NCBI RefSeq assembly: GCF_000723185.1
Contig: NZ_CBTY010000006.1
Location: 1-64,000 of the forward strand
Direction: 5' to 3'
Origin: Candidatus Nitrosotenuis uzonensis
GTDB lineage: Archaea > Thermoproteota > Nitrososphaeria > Nitrososphaerales > Nitrosopumilaceae
DNA: 64,000 nucleotides
Notes under the pieces: generated by a model
What the model saw: only the letters and a program-made list of their open reading frames with translations
What the model was told of the DNA's origin: nothing
Database searches by the model: none
Made by a program: the position numbers and the translations under genes
Part shown: positions 52,254 to 61,614 of the stretch, piece after piece
Layout: each line of letters starts with the position of its first letter
Numbering within the stretch: position 1 is the first letter of the stretch

Positions 52254-52751
52254 TCATTTGCTGATTTTTCTTATTACCTTTGGCGTTAGCAACCATTCTA
52301 GATTTCCGGAAAGTCTAGGTCGCAAAGAACTCGTCTTTATTTTTGCAATTCCTCCAGTTTTTAATGAAACAGAACCATGTACTGAGCCGGTAATGTAACA
52401 GATCAAATCAACAAGAAGTGGACTATGACCTACTAGCAATATAGTTGAGTTTTCTTTTTGTTCCGACAAAATTTTAGCAATTTGTTCCACATTACCTTCT
52501 GGTTTCAATTCATTGACTTCTACAATTCTTACTTTTTGTGATTTTATTGCAATCTCGGCAGTTTGTTTTGCACGTGTTAGTGGACTGGAAAACACACGAT
52601 CAAACATTATTCCAAAGACTGACAACATCTTGGCGATATACTCGGATTCTTTTACCCCAACATCGGAAATTGGTCTTTTGAAATCATCCATCACTTTTGT
52701 ACTCGTGTTGGCATCTCCATGTCTGAGAATGAAAATATTCATCTTCGACAA
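52254..52751 (-). CDS. SixA-like phosphohistidine phosphatase (histidine phosphatase family)
   Basis: 165 residues with the RHG motif near the N-terminus ('IFILRHGDANT'), 'VFSSPLTRAKQTAEI' and the second catalytic His in 'ILLVGHSPLL'. Removes phosphate from phosphohistidine or small substrates. Part of the phosphate region, 62 bp upstream of ppx in the same direction. Confidence 0.9.
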   Translation of the reverse strand: MSKMNIFILRHGDANTSTKVMDDFKRPISDVGVKESEYIAKMLSVFGIMFDRVFSSPLTRAKQTAEIAIKSQKVRIVEVNELKPEGNVEQIAKILSEQKENSTILLVGHSPLLVDLICYITGSVHGSVSLKTGGIAKIKTSSLRPRLSGNLEWLLTPKVIRKISK

Positions 52752-52792
52752 ATCCTGATTCTACTTCCACTAATTAATCTGTTTAAATCCAA

Positions 52793-52960
52793 TCATATCA
52801 CCATTGACGCACTGGAGAATCCAAAACAGTTGCTGTGGCTACTATATTGAACAACACCGCAACATTTCTTACACATCTTCATGAGAATCTTTCTGCATTC
52901 TGTACATCTTGCGTAGTCAATCAAGCTCCCACCACATTTTCTACAACTCTCATCTGGCAT
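52793..52960 (-). CDS. Small zinc-binding protein (55 aa)
   Basis: From ATG 52960: MPDESCRKCGG...ARCTECRKI...CKKCCG, three Cys pairs that can bind two zinc ions. A longer open frame (to 53077) overlaps the phoU 3' end and has no better start. Unknown function; probably transcribed with the pst operon. Confidence 0.5.
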   Translation of the reverse strand: MPDESCRKCGGSLIDYARCTECRKILMKMCKKCCGVVQYSSHSNCFGFSSASMVI

Positions 52961-53045
52961 GTCCTGACTGGAGCAAAAAACGTAATGATTCTGTTGATAA
53001 TAGATTTCTGATACATACGTAAACTCAATACTGCTACTGTTGGAA

Positions 53046-53723
53046 TCACGTACCGTCCAAAAGACCAATTCCAGCATTCTCTTTTATGAGAAACTGCTCT
53101 GTTATCTTGTGTTTTCCTGTAACAATATAGTTTATTGCATCACTCATGAACATAGCATGATCTGCAATCCTTTCAAGATAACGCAAAACCAAGGCTTCTG
53201 CCAAGGCGCATTTGGTGTTTTTTGAATTTATAAGCATAGGCAGCCTTTCCTTGTACAACCTATCTACAAAGTCCTCATTTTTTTGCATGGTCACTGACTT
53301 GCGTATATCAAGATCTGCAAAGTACATGACTGCATCCTTTATCATGGTCTTCACCTTTTCTGAAACCTCAATAAGCCAGCTCTTATCGCATTCTGATATG
53401 TCGCCATAAATGTCACGCACTAGTGTGATATCGTAGGCGTATCTGCCGAATCTTGAAAAACCGTATGATATCTCTATTGAAGATCTGATTAGTCTGAAAT
53501 CATCAGCTACTGGTTGGTATTTTAATAGCATTTCGAATGTCAGATCTGCTACCTGAAAGTATTTTTTGTTGATCTCGTTTGAGATATCGTGAACCTGTGA
53601 CGCAGTATTCTTTCCATACAAATACGACTCTATTGCCAACATGATGGACTGTACTGAAAGATCTCCCATCTCGGACATGAGGGAGGAGAGCTGTTTTAAT
53701 GAAGGATCTATTAGTCTGGTCAT
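53046..53723 (-). CDS. phoU: Phosphate transport regulator PhoU
   Basis: 225 residues of two three-helix bundles with the PhoU metal-binding signatures 'EISYGFSRFGRYAYDITLV' and 'YLERIADHAMFMSDAINYIV'. It restrains Pst uptake and signalling. It begins 1 bp after pstB, so it belongs to a pstC-pstA-pstB-phoU operon. Confidence 0.92.
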   Translation of the reverse strand: MTRLIDPSLKQLSSLMSEMGDLSVQSIMLAIESYLYGKNTASQVHDISNEINKKYFQVADLTFEMLLKYQPVADDFRLIRSSIEISYGFSRFGRYAYDITLVRDIYGDISECDKSWLIEVSEKVKTMIKDAVMYFADLDIRKSVTMQKNEDFVDRLYKERLPMLINSKNTKCALAEALVLRYLERIADHAMFMSDAINYIVTGKHKITEQFLIKENAGIGLLDGT

Positions 53724-53724
53724 A

Positions 53725-54564
53725 TTATCCGAACTGGCCCTGTACGTATTTTGCCGTCAATTCGTTCTTTGGTTGAGTGAAAATCTTTTTTGTCTCATCA
53801 AACTCTATGAGATCTCCAAGATACATGAATGCGGTATAGTCGGAAACGCGTACTGCCTGTTGCATGTTGTGCGTTACTATAATTACGGTAAACTCTTTTG
53901 CTAATGCAGTTATCGTCTCTTCGATCTTCTGGGTCGCAATAGGATCAAGAGCTGACGCGGGTTCGTCCATGAGTAGAACTTCAGGCTGTATCGCGAGGGC
54001 ACGGGCAATACACAGTCTTTGTTGCTGACCTCCTGACAACTCGATAGCTGCCTTTTTTAGATTATCCTTTACTTCATCCCACAAGTATGCCATCTTTAGC
54101 GAATCTTCTACTATCTCATCAAGGATTTTCCTGTCTCTGACACCATTAAGACGCAAGCCTGCTGCCACATTGTCATAAATTGACATCGTGGGAAACGGGT
54201 TGGGTTTTTGGAATACCATGCCCACCTTGCGCCTATGGTATATTGGATCTTTGTCCTTTGAATAAAGATCCTCTCCATCAAGCAGAATCCTTCCCTCCAC
54301 CTTGGCATTCTTTGTCATATCGTGCATTCTGTTAAGGCATCTGAGGAATGTCGTCTTGCCGCATCCTGATGGACCGATAAGTGCTGTAACTGATCTTTCT
54401 TTAAACTTCATTGTGACATTTTTTACTGCCTGAATGCCATCATAATATACTGAGACATCCTGTGCGATCATCTTATACTTTCGATCGTCTCTTTGTATAC
54501 CATTCTTGGAATCCATGCTGTCGTGTTTTACATCATCTGGTTTTACGTCAACTACTGTGGTCAT
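53725..54564 (-). CDS. pstB: Phosphate ABC transporter ATP-binding protein PstB
   Basis: 279 residues with Walker [10 protein letters not shown], signature '[16 protein letters not shown]', Walker B '[12 protein letters not shown]' and the switch His in '[20 protein letters not shown]'. The first 25 residues are an extra charged stretch before the usual start. Powers phosphate import with PstA/PstC. Start overlaps the pstA stop by 4 bp. Confidence 0.97.
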   Translation of the reverse strand: MTTVVDVKPDDVKHDSMDSKNGIQRDDRKYKMIAQDVSVYYDGIQAVKNVTMKFKERSVTALIGPSGCGKTTFLRCLNRMHDMTKNAKVEGRILLDGEDLYSKDKDPIYHRRKVGMVFQKPNPFPTMSIYDNVAAGLRLNGVRDRKILDEIVEDSLKMAYLWDEVKDNLKKAAIELSGGQQQRLCIARALAIQPEVLLMDEPASALDPIATQKIEETITALAKEFTVIIVTHNMQQAVRVSDYTAFMYLGDLIEFDETKKIFTQPKNELTAKYVQGQFG

Positions 54565-55478
54565 TTTCTAATACCGCCCATCATCATCTTGAACATACTG
54601 CCTTTCTTTTTTGCAAAATAGTAGCGAACTATCAAGTTTATTGCCAGAATTATAACTATTAGGACAACAGCTGCGCCCCATCCTTGCATTTGAGCACTAT
54701 CATAAGGCAGCAACGAGAGTCTCCATATTCTAAGAGGTAGTGCATCCATGGGAGCATCAAATCCAGAAAAGAACTGACTGCTACCAAGAACTGTCATGAT
54801 AAGAGGCGCCGTTTCTCCCCCGATTCTTGCAACCGCTAGCAAAATACCAGTTAACATTCCGCTCTTTGCAGCGGAAAGAACAATCCTGAATGTGATCACC
54901 CACTGCTTTAGGCCCAACGCGTGGCCTGCCTCCCTGTATGTGGTGGGAACCAACTTGAGTGATTCCTCTGTAGTTCTTGCTATTATGGGAAACATGATCA
55001 GGGAGAGGGCAAACGCACCTGCCCAGAGCGAAAAGTGGCCTAAAAGAAGTACTATCACCAAAAACGCAAAGATTCCTATCACTATAGAAGGAAACTCCAT
55101 GAACACATCATTGAAAAATCTAACGATTCTCCCAAGTCTGTTGTTGCCAAACTCCGAGAGAAATATGCCGCCCATTACGCCTATTGGAATTCCTATCAAG
55201 CTTGACATGCCTATGATGATCAATGTGCCTTGAATCGCAGGCCCAATTCCGCCTTCGCCTGAGCCTACGGCACCGGGCGGCTGTGTCAAAAACTCAGCAG
55301 ACAACGCAGGCAAACCGTTTTTGAAGACTTCAACTAGTATGCTAAACAGGGGAACAAGGGCAATAACGACGCAGCCTAGCACTAATCCCAGAACAATCTT
55401 GTCTACTAGCAGTCTACCTGATACATTTTGTTTGAATAAATCTCTGTACTCGGCACGTCTCTGGCTTGAGCTCATCAT
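54561..55478 (-). CDS. pstA: Phosphate ABC transporter permease PstA
   Basis: 305 residues with six transmembrane helices and the EAA loop ('[30 protein letters not shown]'). The tandem with pstB and pstC and 4-bp overlaps on both sides show translational coupling. Confidence 0.95.
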   Translation of the reverse strand: MMSSSQRRAEYRDLFKQNVSGRLLVDKIVLGLVLGCVVIALVPLFSILVEVFKNGLPALSAEFLTQPPGAVGSGEGGIGPAIQGTLIIIGMSSLIGIPIGVMGGIFLSEFGNNRLGRIVRFFNDVFMEFPSIVIGIFAFLVIVLLLGHFSLWAGAFALSLIMFPIIARTTEESLKLVPTTYREAGHALGLKQWVITFRIVLSAAKSGMLTGILLAVARIGGETAPLIMTVLGSSQFFSGFDAPMDALPLRIWRLSLLPYDSAQMQGWGAAVVLIVIILAINLIVRYYFAKKKGSMFKMMMGGIRK

Positions 55479-56446
55479 GCGTTAATCACACCCTCTTTTA
55501 CCTTTAACATCCTTGAGACTAGCATGTGCGCTACGATGTTAATGCCGATAGCAACCAAAAGAAGTATCACGCCGACCCCAACTAGTGCTGGAAGGTGCAG
55601 AGATGCAGGTGATGCCTCTATGAATTCATTTGCTATTATGCTTGACATTGTCTGTCCTGGCTGAAATAATGACTGTGGAAATGCGCTAGGACCTGTAGCA
55701 TTTCCGATAAGCATGGTGACTGCCATGGTTTCACCCACCGCCCTTCCAAGGCCTAGTATTGCAGCTCCGATCAGCCCTGTCTTTGCATAAGGAAATATTG
55801 CAAGCTTGAACATCTCCCATTTTGTTGCACCAAGCATGTACGCTGCTTCTTTTTGCATCTGTGGTACAGCGGCCATTATCTCCCTTGAAACGGCAGAAAT
55901 TGTTGGAATGATCATTATGGCAAGAATTACACTCGCAGTGAGTATGTCTAGGCCAAAGGGGGCAGGAGAAAAAAGCCAAATATCTTTGCCAAATGTCTCA
56001 TACAAAGGATATTCAATCCAATGGAGGAATATGTCTCTGAAGACAAACAGCCCCCACAATCCGTAAATTATGCTGGGCACAGCCGCAAGCAAATCCACCA
56101 GCATTGACAGCGGGCCACTGATGAATTTTGGAGCCTGAGAAATGAACATGGCTATTCCTATGCTCAAGGGAACACCTATTACCATGGCAAGTCCTGCAGT
56201 CACAAGAGTTCCCATAATATATGGGGCTGCACCAAATGATTCGCGTCCCTCCACAGCATTCCATTCGGAGCCGGTAAGAAATGAGATCCCAGAATGTTCC
56301 CAAATCTCATGTGATTCTGAGAAAAGCTCAAAGACCATCAGTAGTATTACGGCAAGAACATAGACTCCTGCCACAGTTGCCGCCATCTTAAATATCCTAT
56401 CGGCGCTAATCCCGGCAATCTTGGTATGTCTTGGACTGTTGAGCAT
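55475..56446 (-). CDS. pstC: Phosphate ABC transporter permease PstC
   Basis: 323 residues with six helices and the EAA loop ('REIMAAVPQMQKEAAYMLGATKWEMFKLAIFPYAKTG'). First gene of the pstCAB-phoU operon. A TATA-like ATAAATCA at about 56470 lies 25 bp before the ATG, and the palindrome at 56511-56532 lies 35 bp further upstream. Confidence 0.95.
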   Translation of the reverse strand: MLNSPRHTKIAGISADRIFKMAATVAGVYVLAVILLMVFELFSESHEIWEHSGISFLTGSEWNAVEGRESFGAAPYIMGTLVTAGLAMVIGVPLSIGIAMFISQAPKFISGPLSMLVDLLAAVPSIIYGLWGLFVFRDIFLHWIEYPLYETFGKDIWLFSPAPFGLDILTASVILAIMIIPTISAVSREIMAAVPQMQKEAAYMLGATKWEMFKLAIFPYAKTGLIGAAILGLGRAVGETMAVTMLIGNATGPSAFPQSLFQPGQTMSSIIANEFIEASPASLHLPALVGVGVILLLVAIGINIVAHMLVSRMLKVKEGVINA

Positions 56447-56510
56447 TATAGCTTAACGCCCAAGATTTGATTTATCTAGGATCTGTACATATTCTACTGA
56501 CTCACTGTAG

Positions 56511-56532
56511 TTCTATATTGATCAATATAGAA
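56511..56532. promoter_or_regulatory. Perfect 22-bp palindrome, putative Pho operator
   Basis: TTCTATATTGA followed directly by TCAATATAGAA lies between the divergent pstC and AbrB-PhoU genes, upstream of both TATA boxes. A homodimeric regulator such as the adjacent AbrB-PhoU protein is the likely ligand. Confidence 0.7.
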
Positions 56533-56575
56533 TAAAGACTAAAGCAGTATTTAGCTACAAATTTCAAAACTAGTA

Positions 56576-57613
56576 GTGCAATCAATAGAAGATACGAAAC
56601 AGACTCGACGTATACAAATCAGCGGCGGCTCCACCTATACCATATCTCTTCCCAAAAAATGGATTGACGAGCTAGGAATCAAAAACGGTGATAATATGAC
56701 AATCGTGAAAAGTGCAAATCGATCCATGACGCTTTTTCCAGGACTCGACACCGAAAAGCCGGGAAAAAAGGCAATCATAACAATAAGCCAAAAGGATGCA
56801 GATGAGTCCATCCGAAGAAAAATAGTTGCGATGTATCTTAACGGCTACAAGACCATCCAAATCTTATCCAAGGGAGTAAAGATTCTACCCGAACATTCAC
56901 GTCTCATAAAAGATCTAGTACGCAAATCGATGATCGGAACGGAGATAGTGGAATCTGATTCAGAATCAATCACAATTCAGATACTTACTAGGCTGCCAGA
57001 GCTGACATTCGAGGTGGCCCTCAAACGAATGCACCTTATGACGTCTAACATGCATAGGGAAGCAATCGAGGCACTCAGTAAAAATGATGTTACGTACGGC
57101 GAAGAAGTGGCAAGAATGGACGATGAGGTGGATCGATTCAGCCTTTACATGATGAGGACACTGATTATGGCAATCCAAAACGCAAGCATGTTGTATGATG
57201 TTGGACTGGAGCAGCCATCCGACTGTCTTAACTATAGAACCGTAATTTCAAGAATAGAGAGAATAGCGGATCATGCGGCATTGATTGCAAAGCGGATAAA
57301 ATTCCTCAAGGAACCACTAGATCCCAAAATTATCAGGGAAATCCAAACTCTAAGTGAGAATGCAATAAGCTGTTTTGATAATTCCATTCTTGCCCTAACA
57401 AAAAAAGACCACATTATGGCAGAAAAAACGGCTTCAAGCATAGTGGATATAGTAAAAAAGGAAGAAAGTCTCATGTACGGAATGCGGGAATCGAAAAATT
57501 CTACCGTAATCAAATTCGTCCTAGAAGATATCCGTAGAACTGCCGAATACTCTAGCGATCTTATCGAAGTCGTAATTAATGAGACAATTCGAAATATTAT
57601 TTCGGAAAAATAA
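56576..57613 (+). CDS. Phosphate-uptake regulator: AbrB/SpoVT DNA-binding domain fused to PhoU
   Basis: 345 residues from a GTG. N-terminal swapped-hairpin AbrB domain ('RIQISGGSTYTISLPKKWIDELGIKNGDNMTIVKS'), then PhoU-like helical bundles with 'NYRTVISRIERIADHAALIAKRI' and 'RRTAEYSSDLIEVVINETI'. In archaea such fusions probably act as the phosphate-responsive transcription factor in place of PhoB. TATA-like sequence at 56545-56555 is about 25 bp before the start. The palindrome just upstream is its likely operator, which would make it autoregulated and able to control pstC. Confidence 0.9.
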   Translation: MQSIEDTKQTRRIQISGGSTYTISLPKKWIDELGIKNGDNMTIVKSANRSMTLFPGLDTEKPGKKAIITISQKDADESIRRKIVAMYLNGYKTIQILSKGVKILPEHSRLIKDLVRKSMIGTEIVESDSESITIQILTRLPELTFEVALKRMHLMTSNMHREAIEALSKNDVTYGEEVARMDDEVDRFSLYMMRTLIMAIQNASMLYDVGLEQPSDCLNYRTVISRIERIADHAALIAKRIKFLKEPLDPKIIREIQTLSENAISCFDNSILALTKKDHIMAEKTASSIVDIVKKEESLMYGMRESKNSTVIKFVLEDIRRTAEYSSDLIEVVINETIRNIISEK

Positions 57614-57630
57614 AAAAGAAAAAGAGTTTT

Positions 57631-58257
57631 TTACTGTCTGCCGTACGGTGAGTACTTGTCACCACTACTCTTTATTGCTTGGTATGTCGGACTTTGTGGC
57701 AAAAATCCACTACACTGGAATGAATATGTCTCAAACAGTGCAAATACCGTTTTACCTGCCCACGCCTCTTCACCGTCAGTTCTTGTGTCTATTTTGTAGT
57801 TTGTCACAGAGCAGTCAGTGTACTTGTATGTTCTTACTGGCTGTCCGGCCTGGTCAAAGTTCACTATGACATCAAAGAACTTGTAGGGATACTCGTGTGA
57901 AGTGCTTCTTCCTTGGTAGTAGTATGTCTGATCTACTGCCTCATGAAGATATGGTGTATCGCCTACTATTCTAATCAGAGTAAACTCTGGCACCGCGGTT
58001 CTCTGTGATACTCCGCCTCCTGCAGTTGCAAAGAGGTTGCTTGTCTGTGAGTATTGCTGGAAGTCATAGGTGACTGTTGCTTCTCTGAACACAAACGTGG
58101 CCTTGGGGTTTACCCCCTCCGCAAATAGATAGACACTGTTTCCCTTCGGTGCGCTTTGTGCAGTAGAAGGCTGCGTCTCTGTTATGACAGTAACAAACGC
58201 AATAGCTGCAATTGCAAATGCTGCAATTACAACGCCTGCTAGTTTCTGTTTGTTCAT
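57631..58257 (-). CDS. Exported hypothetical protein (208 aa)
   Basis: From ATG 58257. Signal anchor ('KLAGVVIAAFAIAAIAFVTVI'), then a beta-rich external domain with two Cys near the C-terminus that may form a disulfide ('YTDCSVTNY...SFQCSGF'). No known domain. It is divergent from pstS across a 238-bp intergenic region and likely phosphate-responsive by position. The 17-bp gap to the AbrB-PhoU gene holds a convergent T-rich terminator. Confidence 0.65.
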   Translation of the reverse strand: MNKQKLAGVVIAAFAIAAIAFVTVITETQPSTAQSAPKGNSVYLFAEGVNPKATFVFREATVTYDFQQYSQTSNLFATAGGGVSQRTAVPEFTLIRIVGDTPYLHEAVDQTYYYQGRSTSHEYPYKFFDVIVNFDQAGQPVRTYKYTDCSVTNYKIDTRTDGEEAWAGKTVFALFETYSFQCSGFLPQSPTYQAIKSSGDKYSPYGRQ

Positions 58258-58330
58258 ATCGCAGAACAACTAATTCCATTACTAAAGAAGAATCATTATT
58301 GATTCTGTAACCTACATCAACAACTGTAAA

Positions 58331-58422
58331 CTATATAGATATTAATCTAAATCACAATAGTCAAACTCCCCCGAATATTTTTTACACCTCTTCTGCAAAA
58401 CGATATGCTTGGATCTATATAG
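58331..58422. promoter_or_regulatory. Two CTATATAG motifs in the pstS upstream region
   Basis: CTATATAG at 58331-58338 and 58415-58422, the latter followed by CTGTATAGG. They resemble half of the palindrome at 56511-56532 (CTATAT). The same octamer is seen at 61885-61892. They could be Pho operator half-sites or simply TATA-like sequence. Confidence 0.35.
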
Positions 58423-58495
58423 TCTGTATAGGCTTACGAAAAAGATGTAATCTATGTCGACTAGTTGTAAATAACAAACTAATTGATTCAGATTA

Positions 58496-59848
58496 ATGAA
58501 GAAAATTCTGTCAATAACACTCAGCTTGCTTCTAGTAGCTGGAACTTTGGCGCCGTTTGCAAGTGCTCAAGTGCCAGAGCCGCCAAAATCTGGAACAGAC
58601 TTTGCAATCAACGGAGCAGGTGCAACATTCCCGTATCCTCTAATCGACACTTGGAGAGTTGAATACAAAAAACTCTATCCTAACGTAAATCTCAACTACC
58701 AATCCATTGGAAGTGGAGGTGGAGTAAAGCAGCACACAGAAAAAACGGTAAACTTTGGTGCGTCTGATGCGCCTCTCACAAAAAAGGAAAGTGAGCTTGC
58801 TCCTGGTACATTACACATACCTGAGGCAATAGGTTCTGTAGTTCTGGCATATTATCTGCCAGAAGTTCCAAAAAGTGGTCTTAAGCTTACGGGCGAAAAT
58901 GTGGCCGATATCTATCTGGGCAAGATAAAAAAGTGGAACGATCCAAAAATTCAGGAAAACAACCCTGATGTAAAATTACCTGATAGGAATATTATCGTCG
59001 TAAGACGCTCTGATGGCTCTGGAACCACTTACGTGTTCACCGATTATCTATCAAAGGTAAGCAAAGAATGGGATCAAAAGGTAGGCAAAGGAAAAAGCGT
59101 TCCATGGCCTACTGGAGTAGGCGCCGCAGGAAACGAGGGGGTAGCTTGGGCCACACGAAACACCAAATACGCAATAGGCTATGTTGAGCTTGCCTATGCA
59201 TTCCAAAATGAGATGACCTTCGCACACATTCAGAATGCTGACAAAACAAAATTTGTCGAACCCAGCCTTGAAACCGTGTTTGCCGCCGTAAACTCGTTCT
59301 CAATTAACCAGCTGCCAAGAGCAGAAGGTGACTGGAGCGAAGTGAGCATAACAAACGCGCCTGGCGAGAATTCGTACCCTCTAGCAAGCTTTACCTATCT
59401 ACTCGTATACGAAAATATAGAAAAATCAGTAAACGACAAGGAAAAGGCAAAAGCGCTTATTCATCTCTTACACTGGATGATAACAGACGGCCAAAAGTTC
59501 TCAAAACCGCTACTTTACGATCCACTGCCACCTGCAGTTCAGGAGATAGGAAAGCAGGGACTTGCTAGAATAAAGTACAATGGGGAACAGCTCTGGAACT
59601 ACAAACCTACCAGCGCTGTAAAAGCTGAAGCTAGCAAAGCGACAATTAACTCCGCTGTAAAATCAGAGATAAAATCTGACGTAAAAACATTGGATGCAAA
59701 AAAATCAGCAGAGCAAAAGAAGCTGGAAATAAAGAAAAAAGTCGAGGAGTTAAAGAAAAAGAAGGCGGCCGAAGCAAAGAAAAAAGCTGAAGATCTGAAA
59801 AAACAGACAATTAAAACACCTACCGCAAAAACGTCAGCCAGTAAATAA
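58496..59848 (+). CDS. pstS: Phosphate-binding protein PstS with lysine-rich C-terminal tail
   Basis: 450 residues. Signal peptide (MKKILSITLSLLLVAGTLAPFASA) and a full periplasmic-type phosphate-binding fold: 'GAGATFPYPLIDTWR', 'SIGSGGGVKQHTEKTVNFGASDAPL', 'RRSDGSGTTYVFTDYL'. After about residue 375 an unusual 75-residue tail of Lys, Ala and Glu (KKKVEELKKKKAAEAKKKAE...) forms a predicted coiled coil or wall-binding tail. Anchorage could be by this tail because no lipobox Cys is evident. Leaderless promoter 'TGTAAATAAC' about 25 bp upstream. Confidence 0.95.
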   Translation: MKKILSITLSLLLVAGTLAPFASAQVPEPPKSGTDFAINGAGATFPYPLIDTWRVEYKKLYPNVNLNYQSIGSGGGVKQHTEKTVNFGASDAPLTKKESELAPGTLHIPEAIGSVVLAYYLPEVPKSGLKLTGENVADIYLGKIKKWNDPKIQENNPDVKLPDRNIIVVRRSDGSGTTYVFTDYLSKVSKEWDQKVGKGKSVPWPTGVGAAGNEGVAWATRNTKYAIGYVELAYAFQNEMTFAHIQNADKTKFVEPSLETVFAAVNSFSINQLPRAEGDWSEVSITNAPGENSYPLASFTYLLVYENIEKSVNDKEKAKALIHLLHWMITDGQKFSKPLLYDPLPPAVQEIGKQGLARIKYNGEQLWNYKPTSAVKAEASKATINSAVKSEIKSDVKTLDAKKSAEQKKLEIKKKVEELKKKKAAEAKKKAEDLKKQTIKTPTAKTSASK

Positions 59849-59862
59849 TCGGGCTGCACCCA

Positions 59863-60435
59863 CTACATTTTTCTTACTAGGACAAACCTTGATCTTTTCG
59901 GATCAATCTCCTCATGCATATTAACATCACTGATTATCTTCACCCTGTAGTTCAACCATCTGTTTTTCATATTTCTGCCAATCATTCTTGGAGGGCCTTT
60001 CTCAATTATATGGTCGTTTTCTGAGAACATTTCTATGTTCATGATGTATTTTTTTGACACCCTAAACAGCTCGTCCGTTGCTTTTTGCATGTGATCGTCT
60101 GCAAGATAGTTGAACACATTCCTTGTGAACACAAAATCAAAAGCACAGTCATCATGCGGTATGGATGTGATCGAGCCTACTTTGAGCTGCATATGTGGAA
60201 AATTCTTTCTTGCCTGCAATATCGCATGTTCGCTAGAGTCAATTCCGGCTACCTGCATTTTGTCCTCCAATAGACTCAGATCGTTTCCTGCACTGCACCC
60301 AACTTCAAGAACGCTTTGCGCCCTCAGTGAGACTGCCAAATCAGAGATAAACTTTGCCATCTCGTAGTTGTAATACTCTTTATGATTATGCGCATATTTT
60401 TCCCAGTATTGAGAATCTAGTGGCTGCATTTGCAT
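59863..60435 (-). CDS. SAM-dependent methyltransferase (class I)
   Basis: 190 residues with motif I 'VLEVGCSAGNDLSLLE', 'VAGIDSSEHAILQARKNFP' and 'DCAFDFVFTRNVFNYLADDHM'. The substrate is unknown. The upstream small Cys-rich gene overlaps its start, implying co-translation. Confidence 0.85.
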   Translation of the reverse strand: MQMQPLDSQYWEKYAHNHKEYYNYEMAKFISDLAVSLRAQSVLEVGCSAGNDLSLLEDKMQVAGIDSSEHAILQARKNFPHMQLKVGSITSIPHDDCAFDFVFTRNVFNYLADDHMQKATDELFRVSKKYIMNIEMFSENDHIIEKGPPRMIGRNMKNRWLNYRVKIISDVNMHEEIDPKRSRFVLVRKM

Positions 60436-60593
60436 GGAACCATTTTGGTATCAAATGTGCAGTCGTGCGGACCTTCTGACATTGAATCAGTTGGAATCTC
60501 CCTCATACACTCTGAGTGCCTTCCTTTTTTGCAAAACCAGCATATCTGGTCGCTTGTGCCGCCAACAGAACACGATTCCATGAATGTAATCAT
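60417..60593 (-). CDS. Small cysteine-rich protein (58 aa)
   Basis: Read directly from the minus strand: MITFMESCSVGGTSDQ...CWFCKKGRHSEC...DCTF...VPCKCSH. Seven Cys and two His could bind zinc. It overlaps the methyltransferase start by 19 bp. A shorter start exists at Met5 (60581). No recognised family; conservation would confirm it. Confidence 0.5.
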   Translation of the reverse strand: MITFMESCSVGGTSDQICWFCKKGRHSECMREIPTDSMSEGPHDCTFDTKMVPCKCSH

Positions 60594-60611
60594 ATGTACA
60601 AATCTAAAAAC

Positions 60612-61526
60612 CTAGATGTACAAAAGCCAGTGCGAGAATCTCTGATCGTTGCCCATTGCAACATCCATGAACTCTTTTTGTAATCTTCTGGTAGTCTGTC
60701 CAATCTTGCCATTGCCGATGATCACATCATCTATTTGGGCCACAGATTTTACCTCCGCTGCTGTGCCTGTCATGAATATCTCATCCGCAGAATACAGATC
60801 GTCACGTTCAAGCTCACGCTCTGTGACTTCCTGCCCGCCGGCTCTTATTATCTGAATTACGCTGTCTCTTGTTATTCCGGCAAGGCATCCTGAGGAAAGC
60901 GGTGGGGTAAATATCTGACCATCCTTTACCACAAAGATATTCTCGGCACTTCCTTCAGCTATCTTGCCGTGATGGTTTAGCATTATTGCCTCGTCATAGC
61001 CGTTCTTGAGTGCTTCAACTCTTGCAAGGGCTGCATTAGCATAGTTTGATGCTGCCTTTGCCTGCATCGGTTGTGATCTGGAATCTATTCGAATCCAGCT
61101 TGAGATCTTGCATCGTGCACCTGATTCTTTGCCTGCCTTTGACTCACCCATCTTCCATTCCCAGCACGCTATTGCAACGTCGACCTTGTTCGGTGTTGGA
61201 GTAAGCCCCATGGTGCCATACCCATAATATGCAATAGGTCTGATGTAGCATTCCCTAAGGCCGCTTGCCTTTACAGTCTTTACTATGGCATCTGTTATCT
61301 GTTCTTTTGAGAACTCCATCTTCATAGAATACAGCTTGGCTGACCTGAAGAATCGTTCCACGTGTTCTGGCAGCCTGAATATTGCCGAACCGCTTGGTGT
61401 ATCATAACACCTTATTCCTTCAAAGATCGCAGTAGAATAGTGTAACGCGTGAGTCAATACATGCACTTTGGCATTCTTGAAAGGCACAAGCTTGCCGTTC
61501 ATCCATATCTTGCCTACTTCCTTCAT
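60612..61526 (-). CDS. ilvE: Branched-chain amino acid aminotransferase
   Basis: PLP fold-type IV transaminase for the last step of Val/Leu/Ile synthesis. I prefer the start MKEVGKIWMNGKLV (61526, 304 residues); the frame is open to 61547. Seen are 'ALHYSTAIFEGIRCYDT', 'SGLRECYIRPIAYYGYGTMGLTP', the PLP-Lys in 'MQAKAASNYANA', 'EGSAENIFVV' and 'FMTGTAAEVKSVAQIDD'. Stands alone between small genes. Confidence 0.95.
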   Translation of the reverse strand: MKEVGKIWMNGKLVPFKNAKVHVLTHALHYSTAIFEGIRCYDTPSGSAIFRLPEHVERFFRSAKLYSMKMEFSKEQITDAIVKTVKASGLRECYIRPIAYYGYGTMGLTPTPNKVDVAIACWEWKMGESKAGKESGARCKISSWIRIDSRSQPMQAKAASNYANAALARVEALKNGYDEAIMLNHHGKIAEGSAENIFVVKDGQIFTPPLSSGCLAGITRDSVIQIIRAGGQEVTERELERDDLYSADEIFMTGTAAEVKSVAQIDDVIIGNGKIGQTTRRLQKEFMDVAMGNDQRFSHWLLYI

Positions 61527-61614
61527 AGAAGGTTGGATGGATCGCACTAATTTATAGAATTACCGCTGTTTTTGGGTGCGTCAACTACATATTCGGACAG
61601 GATACATACAATAC

